NCBI GenBank assembly: GCA_037439465.1 | Contig: JBBIVX010000008.1 | Coordinates: forward strand, 1 to 64,000 | DNA length: 64,000 bases | Reading direction: 5' to 3' | Source of the DNA: Parasulfuritortus sp037439465 | GTDB taxonomy: Bacteria; Pseudomonadota; Gammaproteobacteria; Burkholderiales; Thiobacillaceae | In this document: piece by piece, positions 49,818-58,249 of the stretch | Layout of the letters: every line of letters starts with the position of its first letter | Position numbering within the stretch: position 1 is the first letter of the stretch | Program-made: the position numbers and the translations under genes | Notes under the pieces: model-generated | Database searches by the model: none | What the model was told of the DNA's origin: nothing | The model's input: only the letters and a program-made list of their open reading frames with translations

Positions 49818-50252
49818 ATGCCTTCCATACTGCGCCGTTTTATCAGCCTTTGTTACGAGGGGGTGCTGCTCGCCGCCCTGCTGTTCGTGGCCGCTTACCT
49901 GGTGGTCGGTTTGCTGCCCGCGGCCCCGGCCGGCGCCTTGCGCGCCAGCTTCCAGGCCTATCTGGCGCTGGTCGGCGGCGGTTATTTCGTTTGGTTCTGG
50001 CGCCACGGCGGTCAGACCCTGGCCATGCAGACCTGGCGGATACGGCTGGTAGACGCGGGTGGCGGCCGGGTCGGCCTCGGCCAGGCATGGTTGCGTTATG
50101 GCCTTGCCTTGTTGGGGACGCTGGCCCTGGGTCTGGGTTTTCTTTGGGCGCTGGTGGACCGTGATCGCCAGTTCTTGCATGATCGCCTGGCCGGCACCCG
50201 CCTGGTCAGCGTCCCTCCGCCCGCCACAGGGCGGCCACGGCCACCAGGCTGA
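49818..50252 (+). CDS. RDD family membrane protein
   Basis: The 144-residue protein has two or three membrane helices and the RDD-domain pattern: LRRFISLCYEGVLLAALLF at the start, GGQTLAMQTWRIRLVDAGGG near 75-94 and DRDRQFLHDRLAGTRLV near the end. RDD proteins are of uncertain function, sometimes ion exchangers. AGGAG precedes the chosen ATG. The 3' end overlaps the convergent lptG by 47 bases. Confidence 0.88.
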   Translation: MPSILRRFISLCYEGVLLAALLFVAAYLVVGLLPAAPAGALRASFQAYLALVGGGYFVWFWRHGGQTLAMQTWRIRLVDAGGGRVGLGQAWLRYGLALLGTLALGLGFLWALVDRDRQFLHDRLAGTRLVSVPPPATGRPRPPG

Positions 50253-51276
50253 AAACGGTCAGCGGCAAGAGGGCGCTCAATACCGGCGGCCAGTCGTTGA
50301 GCAGGCCGATGTGACCGACCATGCGGTTGAGCAGGTGAAAGCCCAGGCCGATCATTATGCCCAGCAATATCCGGTTGCCGAGGCCTTTGCCGCGGGGCGG
50401 CTGATAGGCGAAGGGCAGGGCGATCAGCAACATTACCGGCGCGGCCAGGGGGAAGGCCAGCTTGTTCCAGAGGGCGATCTCGTAGCGGCTGGCCCTTTGC
50501 CGATTTTCCTTGAGATAGCCGACGTAGGCATACAGCGTGGTGAGGGCCATGCGATCGGGGTTCACCAGCAGCGAGGAAAGCAGGTCGGGGGTGATGGCGG
50601 AATGCCAGGGCAGCCGGGGAATCCTCTCGACCTGGGTGCCGGCTGGACCGAGACGGGTATCGGTGACCTGATGCAATTCCCAGTGGGCATTGGCCCAATG
50701 GGCGCTCGCGGCGACACGGATGCGCCGCAACTGAAAGCGCTCGTCGAATTCGTACAGGCGCACGTCGGCCAGGGTGGCGTCTGGCCGCATCTCGCGGATA
50801 TTGATGAAGGCCGCGCCATCCTTGGCCCACAGCCCGGACTGGAATTGTTGCGCGACGATGCCGCTGGTGCTGCGGATCTTGATCTGCCGGGCGAGACGCT
50901 CGGCCGGTGGCGACAGGTATTCTCCCACCAGCAATGTCGTCAGGGCGAGCACACCACCCAGCGCCAGCATGTAGACGACCAGCCGCGCCATGGACAGGCC
51001 CGAGGCGCGGATGATCGTGAACTCGGAGTTCATGGCCAGCCGGGCAAAGGCAAAGATGGCGCCGATCAGGGCGGCGATGGGCAAGAGTTCGTGGGCACGC
51101 CCGGGCAGGCCAAGCAGGACATACAGCAGCGCCAGGCCGGCGGTGTAGCCATCGCTGCGCACCTCATCCAGTTCGCCGATCAGGTCGAAAATGCCGAACA
51201 GCAGCAGCAGGGCGGTCAGGGCCAGGGCAAAGGAACCCAGCACCTGGCGGCCGAGATAGCGGAACAGCAGGCTCAA
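50206..51276 (-). CDS. lptG: LPS export permease LptG
   Basis: LptG is one of two inner-membrane permeases of the Lpt ABC system that moves lipopolysaccharide to the outer membrane. The 356-residue protein has helices near 10-30, 55-75 and 95-115, a large periplasmic domain (120-265) and three C-terminal helices. The start is a TTG at 51276 overlapping the lptF stop (TTGA). The frame from 51558 runs through lptF and is discarded. Confidence 0.93.
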   Translation of the reverse strand: MSLLFRYLGRQVLGSFALALTALLLLFGIFDLIGELDEVRSDGYTAGLALLYVLLGLPGRAHELLPIAALIGAIFAFARLAMNSEFTIIRASGLSMARLVVYMLALGGVLALTTLLVGEYLSPPAERLARQIKIRSTSGIVAQQFQSGLWAKDGAAFINIREMRPDATLADVRLYEFDERFQLRRIRVAASAHWANAHWELHQVTDTRLGPAGTQVERIPRLPWHSAITPDLLSSLLVNPDRMALTTLYAYVGYLKENRQRASRYEIALWNKLAFPLAAPVMLLIALPFAYQPPRGKGLGNRILLGIMIGLGFHLLNRMVGHIGLLNDWPPVLSALLPLTVFSLVAVAALWRAEGR

Positions 51277-52355
51277 CGGCGTGCCCTCAGGGTATGGCGG
51301 CCATAGCGCCACCAGAAGGCGGACATGAGCAGTGCCAGGGCCAGGCCATGCACCAGGACGAGGCTGACGGTGGCATTGATCTGCCCGCGCGCCACCCAGG
51401 TCTGACTGAGGCCCATGATGTTGTTGTACAGGGTATAGAGCAGGGCGGCGAGCAGGATATTGAAAGAGCGTCCCGCGCGTGGGTTGTAGTGGCCGAGAGG
51501 AATGGCCAGTACCGCCAGGATCAGGGCGCTTATCGGATAACCGACCCGCCAGACCCATTCCGCCTGATTGGCGGGTAGCGGGTCGCGCAAGAGCTCGAAG
51601 GTGCCCAATTCCCGGGGTTGTGCGGAGCGTTGCTCCAGTTGCGTTGGATCGAGCCGAAAACCATAGCGGGTGAATTCCGTGACGCGGTAGTCGGCGGCGC
51701 CGGGGGTGCCTTCATAACGCCGTCCCTGATGTAATACCAGAAAGCGGTCGCCATTGGCCATGGTCTCCGCCTTGCCCTGGCTGGCCACCACAATTCCAAT
51801 GCGGCCATGCTGTTCCGACTGGATGAAGACGTTGCGCACACTCAGGTCGAGCTTGTTCATGCTCTCGACGAAATAGACGCGCCTGCCCTGGCGGGTTTCG
51901 GCGAAGACCCCAGGCGTCAGTCTTGCGGCCTCTTCGTCGCGGCTCGACAGATAACTCTCATATTCCGCTTTTTGGCGGGAGAGCCAAGGGATGACGGCCA
52001 GGCTCATGAGCGCGATGAGCAAGGCGATCGGCGTGGTGAAACGGAGTACCGGCGCGACCCAGGCGAAGGGGGCAAGGCCGGCTCCGGACCAGATCACCAT
52101 CTCGCTGTCCTGCCAATAGCGGCTGAAAGTGAGCAAGACGCCGATGAACAGGGCGAGGGAAAGCAGTATCGGCAACAGGCGCAGATAGCCGAACACGATG
52201 AAGGGCATGACCGCCGAAACATCCACCAGGCCGAGAGCGGCATTGCCGAGGATGCGCACCGCCAGCGTGGTGAGCAGAATGGCCGAGAGCACCCCCAGGG
52301 CGATGGCGGCGGTCGCCGTCATCTCGCGCAGCAGGGCTCGCTGGTACAGACGCAT
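51273..52355 (-). CDS. lptF: LPS export permease LptF
   Basis: The 360-residue permease starts MRLYQRALLREMTATAAIALGVL and shows the LptF/G layout: N-terminal helices, a periplasmic jellyroll-like domain (about 130-245) and C-terminal helices ending around 350. YPISALILAVLAIPLGHYNPRAGRSFN is a family signature. It is divergent from pepA, as in many proteobacteria. Confidence 0.95.
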   Translation of the reverse strand: MRLYQRALLREMTATAAIALGVLSAILLTTLAVRILGNAALGLVDVSAVMPFIVFGYLRLLPILLSLALFIGVLLTFSRYWQDSEMVIWSGAGLAPFAWVAPVLRFTTPIALLIALMSLAVIPWLSRQKAEYESYLSSRDEEAARLTPGVFAETRQGRRVYFVESMNKLDLSVRNVFIQSEQHGRIGIVVASQGKAETMANGDRFLVLHQGRRYEGTPGAADYRVTEFTRYGFRLDPTQLEQRSAQPRELGTFELLRDPLPANQAEWVWRVGYPISALILAVLAIPLGHYNPRAGRSFNILLAALLYTLYNNIMGLSQTWVARGQINATVSLVLVHGLALALLMSAFWWRYGRHTLRARR

Positions 52356-52358
52356 GTT

Positions 52359-52388
52359 TTGACTTTATCGGTAAGGCGCTGGTATATG
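52359..52388 (+). promoter_or_regulatory. Sigma-70 type promoter of pepA
   Basis: TTGACT (52359-52364) and TATATG (52383-52388) are separated by 18 bases and lie about 65 bases upstream of the pepA start. A GC-rich hairpin (CCCCGCC/GGGCGGG, near 52403-52418) follows in the leader. The -35 is strong, the -10 moderate. Confidence 0.5.
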
Positions 52389-52452
52389 GGGGTACTGCAA
52401 AACCCCGCCTGGGCGGGCCCATTGCACTGATCTATCAATTTAGGAGTTTGCC

Positions 52453-53940
52453 GTGGAATTTAGCATAAAAAGCAGCCGTCCCGAGAAACTGAAGACCGCC
52501 TGCCTCGTCGTGGGTGTTTACCAGCCGCACAGGCTGACGCCGGCGGCCAAGGCGCTCGACCAGGCTGTGGGGGGCGCCCTGACCGCCGTGCTCAAGCGGG
52601 GCGACCTGGACGGCAAGGCGGGTTCCAGCCTGATGCTGCATAACCTGACCGGCATCGCCGGCGAGCGGGTACTGCTGGTCGGGCTGGGCAAGGAAAAGGA
52701 AATGAACGACAAGTTCTATCGCGACGCCCTCCTGGCCGCCGTCAAGGCGGTGAGCGGCAGCGGCGCCGGCGATGCCGCCCTTTGTCTCGCCGAAGTACCG
52801 GTCGGCCGCCGCGGCGTCGACTGGAAGATCGAGCAGGCGGTCATCATGGCTGGCGAGGCGCTTTACCGCAGCGACCGGCTGAAAAGCAGGAAGGACGACG
52901 ATAAACAGGTGCTGCGCAAGCTGACGTTGATGGTCGATCCCGGCCAGGTAGGGGCGGCCGGGGGCGCCGCCGCCCGTGGTCAGGCCATCGTCGGTGCCAT
53001 GAACCTGGCCCGCGACCTGGGTAATCTGCCCGGCAATGTCTGCACGCCGACTTACCTCGCCGACCAGGCCAGGGCCGTGGCCAAGGCCCAGGGCCTGAAG
53101 CTGCAGGTGCTGGAACAGAAGGACATGACAAAACTAGGTATGGGCGCGCTCCTGTCGGTTGCCAAGGGTTCCGAGCAGCCGCCCAAGTTCGTCGTGATGC
53201 AATACCAAGGCGGCAGCAAGCACGAGCAGCCGGTGGTACTGGTCGGCAAGGGCATCACCTTCGACTCCGGCGGCATCTCGCTCAAACCGGGTGCCGAGAT
53301 GGACGAGATGAAATACGATATGTGCGGCGCCGCCTCGGTCATCGGTACCATGCAGGCCGTGGCGGAGTTGAAGCTGCCGCTCAATGTGGTCGGCCTCATT
53401 CCCACCTGCGAGAACCTGCCCAGCGGCCGTGCCAGCAAGCCGGGCGACATTGTCACCTCCATGTCCGGCCAGACCGTCGAAGTGCTCAATACCGACGCCG
53501 AAGGCCGCCTGATCCTGTGCGATGCGCTGACTTATGCCGAGCGTTTCGAACCCGCCGCCGTGATCGACATCGCCACCCTGACCGGCGCCTGTGTGATCGC
53601 CCTTGGCCATGTTGTCTCCGGCCTCTTGGCCAACGACGACGACCTGGCGCGCGAGGTCCACCGGGCGGGCGAGGAGGCCGGCGACCGTTGCTGGCAGTTG
53701 CCGCTGCTGGACGACTACCAGGAACAGCTCAAGAGCAACTTTGCCGACATGGCCAACATCGGCGGCCGCCCGGCCGGCACCATCACTGCTGCCGCCTTTC
53801 TGTCGCGCTTCGCCGGTAAGTACAAGTGGGCGCACCTGGACATCGCCGGCACGGCCTGGCGGTCGGGCAAGGAAAAGGGTGGTACCGGCCGGCCTGTGCC
53901 CTTGCTGGTGCATTTCCTGGCTGGCCGGGCGAAGAAGTAA
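52453..53940 (+). CDS. pepA: Leucyl aminopeptidase (cytosol aminopeptidase)
   Basis: PepA is a hexameric two-zinc aminopeptidase, also an Xer-site accessory protein in E. coli. The 495-residue protein has the M17 signatures VGKGITFDSGGISLKP near 257-272 and NTDAEGRLIL near 345-354, and KYKWAHLDIAGTAW near 456-469. Translation starts at GTG, with TAGGAG seven bases upstream, giving MEFSIKSSRPEKL. Confidence 0.96.
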   Translation: MEFSIKSSRPEKLKTACLVVGVYQPHRLTPAAKALDQAVGGALTAVLKRGDLDGKAGSSLMLHNLTGIAGERVLLVGLGKEKEMNDKFYRDALLAAVKAVSGSGAGDAALCLAEVPVGRRGVDWKIEQAVIMAGEALYRSDRLKSRKDDDKQVLRKLTLMVDPGQVGAAGGAAARGQAIVGAMNLARDLGNLPGNVCTPTYLADQARAVAKAQGLKLQVLEQKDMTKLGMGALLSVAKGSEQPPKFVVMQYQGGSKHEQPVVLVGKGITFDSGGISLKPGAEMDEMKYDMCGAASVIGTMQAVAELKLPLNVVGLIPTCENLPSGRASKPGDIVTSMSGQTVEVLNTDAEGRLILCDALTYAERFEPAAVIDIATLTGACVIALGHVVSGLLANDDDLAREVHRAGEEAGDRCWQLPLLDDYQEQLKSNFADMANIGGRPAGTITAAAFLSRFAGKYKWAHLDIAGTAWRSGKEKGGTGRPVPLLVHFLAGRAKK

Positions 53941-53970
53941 AGCGGTTTGCGGTTGCCCGGAAGGTGGCGC

Positions 53971-55542
53971 CTACTCCGCAGTGAGCACCGTGGGCTGTGC
54001 CTCTGGCAGCAGCCGGGGATAGTCCCTGGAGGCATGCAGGCCGCGGCTCTCGTGCCTTTGCTGGGCGCATCGGACCATGAGATCGGCGGTCTCGACCAGG
54101 TTGCGCAGTTCGATCAGGTCGTTGCTGACCCGGAAGTTGCTGTAGTACTCATCGATCTCTTCCCGCAGCAGGCGGATGCGATGGGCGGCGCGCTCCAGGC
54201 GTTTGTTGGTGCGGACGATGCCGACGTAATCCCACATGAAGCTGCGCAACTCGTGCCAGTTGTGGGTGATGACGATCTCCTCGTCGGCATCGGTGACCCG
54301 GCTTTCGTCCCAGTGCGGCAGGGCCAGCGTGGCCGCTGGTTGGCGACGGCCAATGTCAGCGGCGGCGGCTCGGCCGTAGACCAGACATTCCAGCAGTGAA
54401 TTGCTGGCCAGGCGGTTGGCGCCATGCAGGCCGGTACAGGTGGTTTCGCCGATGGCATAGAGGTTGTCCAGATCGGTGCGGCTGTCTTCGTCGACCATCA
54501 CGCCGCCGCAGGTGTAATGCGCGGCCGGGGCCACCGGCAGCCACTCGCGGGTGATGTCCATGCCCAGTTCCTTGCAACGGGCGTAGATGTTGGGAAAATG
54601 GGCGACGATGAACTTGGCAGGCTGATGGGTGATGTCGAGATAGACGCAGTCGAGGCCGCGTTTCTTCATCTCGAAGTCGATGGCGCGGGCGACGATGTCG
54701 CGCGGCGCCAGTTCGGCGCGTTTATCGTGCTCCGGCATGAAGCGGGTGCCGTCGGGCAGGCGCAGTACGGCCCCTTCGCCGCGCATGGCTTCGGTGATCA
54801 GGAAGGATTTGGCCTTGGGGTGATACAGGCAGGTGGGGTGGAACTGCACGAACTCCAGGTTGGCGATGCGGCAGCCGGCCCGCCAGGCCATGGCGATGCC
54901 GTCACCGGTGGCGGTGTCGGGGTTGGAGGTATACAGGAACACCTTGCCGGCGCCGCCGGTCGCCAACGCGGTGTGGCCGGCGGCGAAGGTCTCGACCCGG
55001 CCAGCCTCGCTGTCGAGCACATAGGCGCCATAGACGCGCCGTTCGGCGAGCCCCAGTTTTTTCCCGGTGATGAGATCAATGGCGATGTGCTGTTCCCTGA
55101 GTTCTATGTTCGGTGCCGCACGCACCTTGGCCATCAGGGTATCCTGGACGCTGGCGCCGGTGGCGTCGGCGACGTGGAAGATGCGGCGCTGGCTGTGGCC
55201 GCCCTCGCGGGTGAGGTGGTAGCCATTGGCGTCCCGGTCGAACGGCACGCCCTGGCCGATCAGCCATTCGATCGCGGCGGGGCCGTTTTCCACGACATGG
55301 CGGACGACAGCTTCGTCGCACAGTCCGGCCCCCGCCACCAGGGTGTCGCGTATGTGCGCGGCGAAGTCATCCTTGTTTGTGAAGACGGCGGCGATGCCGC
55401 CCTGGGCCTTGGCGCTGGAGCTGTCCAGGAAGGCTTTCTTGGTGAGCATGGCTATCTTTACATGGTCCGGCAGGGACAGGGCGAGGGTGCAGGCGGCAAG
55501 GCCGGAACCGATGATAAGGACGTCGCAATGGTGGATGGCCAT
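53971..55542 (-). CDS. nadB: L-aspartate oxidase
   Basis: NadB oxidises aspartate to iminoaspartate for NAD synthesis. The 523-residue flavoprotein has the FAD-binding start CDVLIIGSGLAACTLALSLP, KAQGGIAAVF near 46-55, TREGGHSQRRI near 110-120, and HYTCGGVMVDEDSRTDLDNLYAIGE near 353-377. The C-terminal helical domain is complete. It is divergent from rpoE, the usual betaproteobacterial arrangement. Confidence 0.96.
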   Translation of the reverse strand: MAIHHCDVLIIGSGLAACTLALSLPDHVKIAMLTKKAFLDSSSAKAQGGIAAVFTNKDDFAAHIRDTLVAGAGLCDEAVVRHVVENGPAAIEWLIGQGVPFDRDANGYHLTREGGHSQRRIFHVADATGASVQDTLMAKVRAAPNIELREQHIAIDLITGKKLGLAERRVYGAYVLDSEAGRVETFAAGHTALATGGAGKVFLYTSNPDTATGDGIAMAWRAGCRIANLEFVQFHPTCLYHPKAKSFLITEAMRGEGAVLRLPDGTRFMPEHDKRAELAPRDIVARAIDFEMKKRGLDCVYLDITHQPAKFIVAHFPNIYARCKELGMDITREWLPVAPAAHYTCGGVMVDEDSRTDLDNLYAIGETTCTGLHGANRLASNSLLECLVYGRAAAADIGRRQPAATLALPHWDESRVTDADEEIVITHNWHELRSFMWDYVGIVRTNKRLERAAHRIRLLREEIDEYYSNFRVSNDLIELRNLVETADLMVRCAQQRHESRGLHASRDYPRLLPEAQPTVLTAE

Positions 55543-55554
55543 GAGGCTCCAAGG

Positions 55555-55584
55555 GGAACTTAAGGGTAAAACTCCGGGTCAGTT
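55555..55584 (+). promoter_or_regulatory. Candidate sigma-E promoter of rpoE
   Basis: GGAACTT (55555-55561) is identical to the sigma-E -35 consensus and is followed after 16 bases by GTCAGTT (55578-55584), which resembles the -10 GTCTAAA. The predicted leader is about 145 bases. RpoE genes commonly activate themselves, which supports the call. Confidence 0.5.
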
Positions 55585-55733
55585 GAGGCGAACTGCTGCT
55601 CTGCGACGGTTATACTAGTCCGCCCCGGAAATGGAAAGTCCGGGTTGAATATTGACCCGGCATGGACCGGAAGATGGATTGGCGGCGAGGCGGCGATCGC
55701 CTTTGTGCGAAGGCCTGGCCTCAGGGATTCGAG

Positions 55734-56333
55734 ATGAGCGAGCGGGAGATTGACCGCCAGTTGGTGGAGCGGGCGCGCCGGGGTGACAAGCGTGCCTTCG
55801 AACTGCTGGTGGAGAAGTATCGACGCCGGCTGTTGCGATTGCTGTCGCGCATGGTGCGTAATGCCGAGGAGGTCGAGGACATTGCCCAGGAGACCTTCAT
55901 CAAGGCTTACCGGGCGCTGCCCAATTTCCGTGGCGATGCGGCCTTTTATACGTGGCTTTATCGCATCGGCGTGAACACGGCCAAGAACTTCCTCGCCAAT
56001 CGTGGCCGGAACATGCCCACGGTCAGCGACCAGGCCATGAGCGACGAGGACGAGCCGGACGAGCGGCTGGTGGCCCAGGACGTCAATACGCCGGAGTCGA
56101 TGCTGCTCTCCAAGCAGGTGGCGCTGGCGGTGAACGAGGCCGTCGAGGCCCTGCCGGAGGAGTTGCGCACCGCCATCACCCTGCGCGAGATGGAGGGACT
56201 GAGTTATGAAGAGATCGCAACGCTAATGGGTTGTCCCATCGGTACGGTGCGGTCGCGTATTTTCCGGGCGCGCGAGGCCATCGCCGCCAAATTGCGGCCG
56301 ATCCTCGGCACATCCGAAGACAAGAGGTGGTAG
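55734..56333 (+). CDS. rpoE: Extracytoplasmic stress sigma factor RpoE (AlgU)
   Basis: The 199-residue ECF sigma factor has region 2 (EDIAQETFIKAYRALPNFRGDAAFYTWLYRI near 45-75) and region 4 (LPEELRTAITLREMEGLSYEEIATLMGCPIGTVRSRIFRAREAI), the sigma-E/AlgU signature. It responds to envelope protein misfolding. The ATG at 55734 (MSEREIDRQLVERAR) is favoured over 55662. rseA starts two bases after the stop. Confidence 0.97.
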   Translation: MSEREIDRQLVERARRGDKRAFELLVEKYRRRLLRLLSRMVRNAEEVEDIAQETFIKAYRALPNFRGDAAFYTWLYRIGVNTAKNFLANRGRNMPTVSDQAMSDEDEPDERLVAQDVNTPESMLLSKQVALAVNEAVEALPEELRTAITLREMEGLSYEEIATLMGCPIGTVRSRIFRAREAIAAKLRPILGTSEDKRW

Positions 56334-56335
56334 AC

Positions 56336-56860
56336 ATGAACAAGCTCAATTTGGTTACCGCTCCCGACACCCGGTCGGAAGAATGGGTCTCGGCCATGCT
56401 CGACGGCGAATTGGAGACTGATGATTGCCTCCAGGCCATCTCCCGCCTGGGCAAGGATGCCTCGGCCAGCCGGCGCTGGGCGGAATACTGCCTGATCGGC
56501 GATGTCTTGCGTGCTTGTCCGCAGGACTCCGCCGGGCTCGGTGCGCGCCTTCAGGCGGCGCTGGCCGAGGAGCCGACGATAGTGGCACCGCTGCCGTCAC
56601 CTACAATCGAGCGGCGGCCGCTTTATTGGGTGGCCGCGGCGGCGGCCGTGGCCGCCATCACCTGGGGCGTGCTCCACAGCACACCCGAGACTGGCCCGGC
56701 GATCCCCGTGGCGGTCTTGGCAACTCCGGCAGAGCCATCCCCGGTGGCGGCCAACGACGTCATGCCGCTTTTGGCCGCGCACCAGGATTACACCTATGCC
56801 GTGGTTTCCGATCCGGATATGAAATTTACCGCCATCGCCGCGTCGGAGGGGAGGCGATGA
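56336..56860 (+). CDS. rseA: Anti-sigma-E factor RseA
   Basis: The 174-residue protein has a cytoplasmic anti-sigma domain (EEWVSAMLDGELETDDCLQAI, then RRWAEYCLIGDVLR), one membrane helix near 99-116 (YWVAAAAAVAAITWGVLH) and a periplasmic tail. RseA holds RpoE at the membrane until regulated proteolysis frees it. Its stop overlaps the rseB start by four bases. Confidence 0.92.
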   Translation: MNKLNLVTAPDTRSEEWVSAMLDGELETDDCLQAISRLGKDASASRRWAEYCLIGDVLRACPQDSAGLGARLQAALAEEPTIVAPLPSPTIERRPLYWVAAAAAVAAITWGVLHSTPETGPAIPVAVLATPAEPSPVAANDVMPLLAAHQDYTYAVVSDPDMKFTAIAASEGRR

Positions 56861-57795
56861 GGGGATGGTGGGCGCTCTGCTGTAGCCTTCTGGCCGTACC
56901 GGCGTTGGCCGCTGATCCCCTGCCGGCGGCTGAGGCGGCGGCCTGGCTGCAGCGCATGGCTGATGCCTCGCGGCGGTTGCCCTATGAAGGCATCTTCGTG
57001 ATGCAGCAAGGCGACCGGTTGCAAACCTTACAGGTGGAGAATCATCCCGCCGGGCTCGGCAAGGAGAGCCGGCTGGTGGTGCTCGACGGTCAGCCCAGAG
57101 AGGTGTTCTGCACCGGCACCGGTTCGGTCAGCATGGACCTGGCGGTGAAGGGGACGCGCTTCGAGAGGCGCTTGGGCAGCCGCCATTTCCCCGACCTACT
57201 GCCCGAGCACGCGGCTGATCTGGCCACCTGGTACAGCGTGCGGTTGGGCGATAGCGCCCGCGTCGGCGGCCAGGCGTGCCGCCAGGTGGAGTTGATGCCC
57301 AAGGATATGTTCCGCTGGGGCTACATACTATGCGCCGATGCCACCACCGGTCTGCCGCTCAAGGCCACCGTGGTGGACGAGAACCGGCGGCCGCTGTTGC
57401 GCTATGCCTTCGTCAAGGTTCGCCAGGGCGGTTCCGGCCGGCTATCCAAACAGTTTCCCGCGATAAGGGGCAATCCCGGCGTGGCCAGGCAGGTGGAGGA
57501 CAGCGCCGTCGAAGTGAGCCAGTTGCCGCCCGGTTTCGTCCAGGTGGCGGCCATCAAGCGCCGCTTGAATCATCGTGCCAGCGAGGTCGAACACTGGGTG
57601 TTCAGCGATGGTCTCACCTACATCTCGTTGTTCGTCGAGCCGGCACCGCGCAAGGCCGTCAACATGAAGGGCCAAAGTTCGCGCGGTATGGTCAACCTGC
57701 TCACCCGGCAGGTGGGACGGCAACAGGTGACGGTATTGGGTGACGCCCCCTGGCCAGCGGTGGAATTCATCGCCAGGGGGGTGAGCGAAAAATGA
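56857..57795 (+). CDS. rseB: Sigma-E regulator RseB (MucB)
   Basis: The 312-residue periplasmic protein has a signal peptide (residues 1-19) and the two RseB domains: a lipid-binding-like domain (AAAWLQRMADASRRLPYEGIFVMQQG near 28-53) and the C-terminal domain (HWVFSDGLTYISLFVEPAP near 249-267). RseB protects RseA from DegS-type cleavage and senses mislocalised lipoproteins or LPS. Overlaps on both sides indicate translational coupling. Confidence 0.95.
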   Translation: MRGWWALCCSLLAVPALAADPLPAAEAAAWLQRMADASRRLPYEGIFVMQQGDRLQTLQVENHPAGLGKESRLVVLDGQPREVFCTGTGSVSMDLAVKGTRFERRLGSRHFPDLLPEHAADLATWYSVRLGDSARVGGQACRQVELMPKDMFRWGYILCADATTGLPLKATVVDENRRPLLRYAFVKVRQGGSGRLSKQFPAIRGNPGVARQVEDSAVEVSQLPPGFVQVAAIKRRLNHRASEVEHWVFSDGLTYISLFVEPAPRKAVNMKGQSSRGMVNLLTRQVGRQQVTVLGDAPWPAVEFIARGVSEK

Positions 57796-58214
57796 TCGAA
57801 ACCCCAGCCCGCGTACTGCGGCTGGAGGGCGATACCGCCTGGGTGCGGATCGAGGCGCCAGCCTCCTGCGGCGCCTGTGGCGGCAAGGGGTGCGGCAATT
57901 CCCTTTATGCCCGCTTGCTGCATGCGCGGGAACCTGAATACCCGGTGGCCAATCCAATTCGGGCTGAAGTCGGCGAAAGCGTGACGATAGGCATCGAGGA
58001 CGGCGCTGTGCTGCGGGCAGTGGCCGCCGGTTACGGTCTTCCCCTGGCGCTGTTGTTGACGGGCGCCATGGTCGGCGCCCACTGGGGCGAGCCCTATGCT
58101 GTTGCTGGCGTGGTGGCGGGCCTGTTCCTCTCCGCCTTGTGGCTGCGCCGCCACCGCGGCACCGCCGTGCCGGTCATACTGCGCCGCGGCGCCGCGGCCT
58201 GCTCGGCACATTGA
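57792..58214 (+). CDS. rseC: SoxR-reducing/sigma-E regulatory protein RseC (MucC)
   Basis: The 140-residue protein has a Cys-rich N-terminal motif (CGACGGKGCG near 25-34) and two membrane helices at about 77-97 and 103-120, as in RseC/MucC. It modulates RpoE and, in some species, electron delivery to SoxR or Rnf. It overlaps rseB and is followed 35 bases later by degQ. Confidence 0.9.
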   Translation: MIETPARVLRLEGDTAWVRIEAPASCGACGGKGCGNSLYARLLHAREPEYPVANPIRAEVGESVTIGIEDGAVLRAVAAGYGLPLALLLTGAMVGAHWGEPYAVAGVVAGLFLSALWLRRHRGTAVPVILRRGAAACSAH

Positions 58215-58249
58215 ACCTGTTTAGTCGCTACCATGATCGCGAGGTAAAT

